Of a stretch of DNA of 22,822 nt, positions 21,985 to 22,822 are shown in pieces. The stretch is from positions 1 through 22,822 of the forward strand of contig JAZQAY010000005.1 of the NCBI GenBank assembly GCA_045545455.1, in the 5' to 3' direction. This stretch comes from RUG754 sp045545455 (GTDB lineage Bacteria; Bacillota; Clostridia; Peptostreptococcales; Anaerovoracaceae). The translations under genes were made by a program, and so were the position numbers. Position 1 is the first letter of the stretch. Every line of letters begins with the position of its first letter. The notes beneath the pieces were generated by a model. That model had not been told where the DNA came from. It searched no databases and saw nothing but the letters and a program-made list of their open reading frames with translations.

Positions 21985-22822
21985 TGGCAGAACTCAGCCA
22001 GGCCCAGAAGGACCTTCTTGAAACCATAGCAGGGCTTACCTGCATGCCCGGCGGAGCGTTCAATATCCGCGCAAACGGAGGACTTGCAGAGAGGCAGGTC
22101 ACCGAACATATCAACATCACATCCAAGGAAGACAAGCCCGGCATCGACATCCATATCTCCCCTGAATGCCAGGGAGAGACCTGCTACATCCCTGTAGTAA
22201 TGGATGAGTCGGGTATGACAGACGTCGTATATAACGATTTCTATATCGGAGACGGAGCTGACGTTACCATCGTAGCGGGCTGCGGTATCCATAACTGCGG
22301 CGGCGAGGATTCACAGCACGACGGCATCCACAGATTCTTCGTAGGAAAGGGTGCCCACGTGAAGTACGTGGAGAACCACTACGGTTCCGGAGACGGACTT
22401 GGCAAGCGTATCCTTAATCCGGTTACGGAAGTTTACCAGGAAGAGGATTCATCCGTTGAAATGGAGATGGTTCAGATCAAGGGAGTCGACTCCACTATCA
22501 GGACCACCAAGTCAGAACTTGCCAAAGGCGCCAAGATGGTGGTAAGAGAGCGTCTCATGACACACGGCGAGCAGCACGCCGAATCCATCTACCTTACAGA
22601 ACTCAACGGCGACGGTTCATCTGCAGACGTAGTATCCAGATCAGTTGCCCGTGACAATTCATATCAGAAGTACACTTCCAGGATCGTAGGAAAAGCTGAA
22701 TGCACAGGTCACACCGAGTGCGACGCCATCCTCATGGATAACGCAAGAGTGCTGGCCGTTCCCGAACTGGACGCAGCCTGCCTGGACGCAGCCCTCGTTC
22801 ACGAGGCTGCCATCGGCAAGAT
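21984..22822 (+). CDS. sufB: SufB/SufD-like scaffold protein (SmsB type), 3' end cut off
   Basis: The first 279 residues are visible and the gene runs off the right edge. The beta-helix core of SufB/SufD is seen (DVTIVAGCGIHNCGG, FFVGKGAHVKYVENHYG, VSRSVARDNSYQKYTSRIVG), as are the C-terminal family blocks ECDAILMDNARVLAVPELDA and ALVHEAAIGKI. Since this last block is normally near the C-terminus, the full protein should be only about 310 residues, shorter than SufB (about 470) and typical of the SmsB/minimal SufB form. Several cysteines (C20, C62, C67, C100, C105) are in the N-terminal half. With the SufC-like ATPase it should form the core Fe-S scaffold complex. No suf S/U gene is visible. 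Confidence 0.9.
   Translation, partial: MAELSQAQKDLLETIAGLTCMPGGAFNIRANGGLAERQVTEHINITSKEDKPGIDIHISPECQGETCYIPVVMDESGMTDVVYNDFYIGDGADVTIVAGCGIHNCGGEDSQHDGIHRFFVGKGAHVKYVENHYGSGDGLGKRILNPVTEVYQEEDSSVEMEMVQIKGVDSTIRTTKSELAKGAKMVVRERLMTHGEQHAESIYLTELNGDGSSADVVSRSVARDNSYQKYTSRIVGKAECTGHTECDAILMDNARVLAVPELDAACLDAALVHEAAIGK

Noticed and set aside
1..22822. CRISPR arrays, tRNA or rRNA genes, insertion sequences, prophage or att sites
   Set aside because: No spaced repeats, cloverleaf structures, transposase, integrase or terminal inverted repeats were seen on reading both strands.

Overview
The window looks like chromosome from an anaerobic Gram-positive bacterium, probably Bacillota, class Clostridia; the family cannot be fixed from sequence alone. 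Grounds are the moderate GC, strong AGGAGG-type ribosome sites, many compact U-tailed terminators, AtoE-type transport, an EF-G2 paralogue, a two-gene minimal SufCB-like (SMS-type) Fe-S assembly locus, and an aldo/keto reductase fused to a ferredoxin domain. There is no sign of an insertion sequence, phage, CRISPR array, tRNA or rRNA. The left edge cuts a sigma-54 activator gene and the right edge cuts a SufB/SmsB gene.

Region 1 (1-4560) is the most interesting part: a sigma-54-controlled catabolic locus. A bacterial enhancer-binding protein (EBP) is followed by a 337-base intergenic region. That region holds three copies of the palindrome GGTGAA-N4-TTCACC, a terminator, and a near-perfect -24/-12 promoter. 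The promoter drives a 3-hydroxyacyl(-CoA) dehydrogenase-fold enzyme, a beta-keto acid cleavage enzyme (BKACE), a 62-residue zinc-ribbon protein whose start overlaps the BKACE stop, and an AtoE-type short-chain carboxylate transporter. The inferred pathway is uptake or exchange of a short hydroxy/keto acid, oxidation to the 3-keto acid, then cleavage with acetyl-CoA to acetoacetate plus a new acyl-CoA. The substrate is unknown. Codon choice in these genes resembles that of the EF-G2 gene, which suggests high expression when induced.

Region 2 (4561-7283) has a small two-helix RseC-like membrane protein and a TauE/SafE-type permease on the plus strand. A bidirectional terminator separates them from a convergent minus-strand membrane protein of unknown function.

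Region 3 (7284-10998) begins with two divergent promoters whose -35 boxes overlap. The plus-strand promoter would give a leaderless mRNA. It serves a tight five-gene run: an archaemetzincin-like zinc protease, an aldo/keto reductase with a two-cluster ferredoxin domain, and three small membrane proteins, two of them with N-terminal zinc ribbons. Their joint role is unknown.

Region 4 (11000-15350) has a beta-helix lipoprotein (DUF4353-like) with a Gly/Met-rich tail, peptidase T, and a zinc-ribbon/coiled-coil membrane protein, each with its own promoter or terminator.

Region 5 (15350-22822) is housekeeping: asparaginyl-tRNA synthetase, a YtcJ-type amidohydrolase, a shortened EF-G2 paralogue, RidA, and the SufC/SmsC-SufB/SmsB pair behind a promoter overlapped by an inverted repeat.
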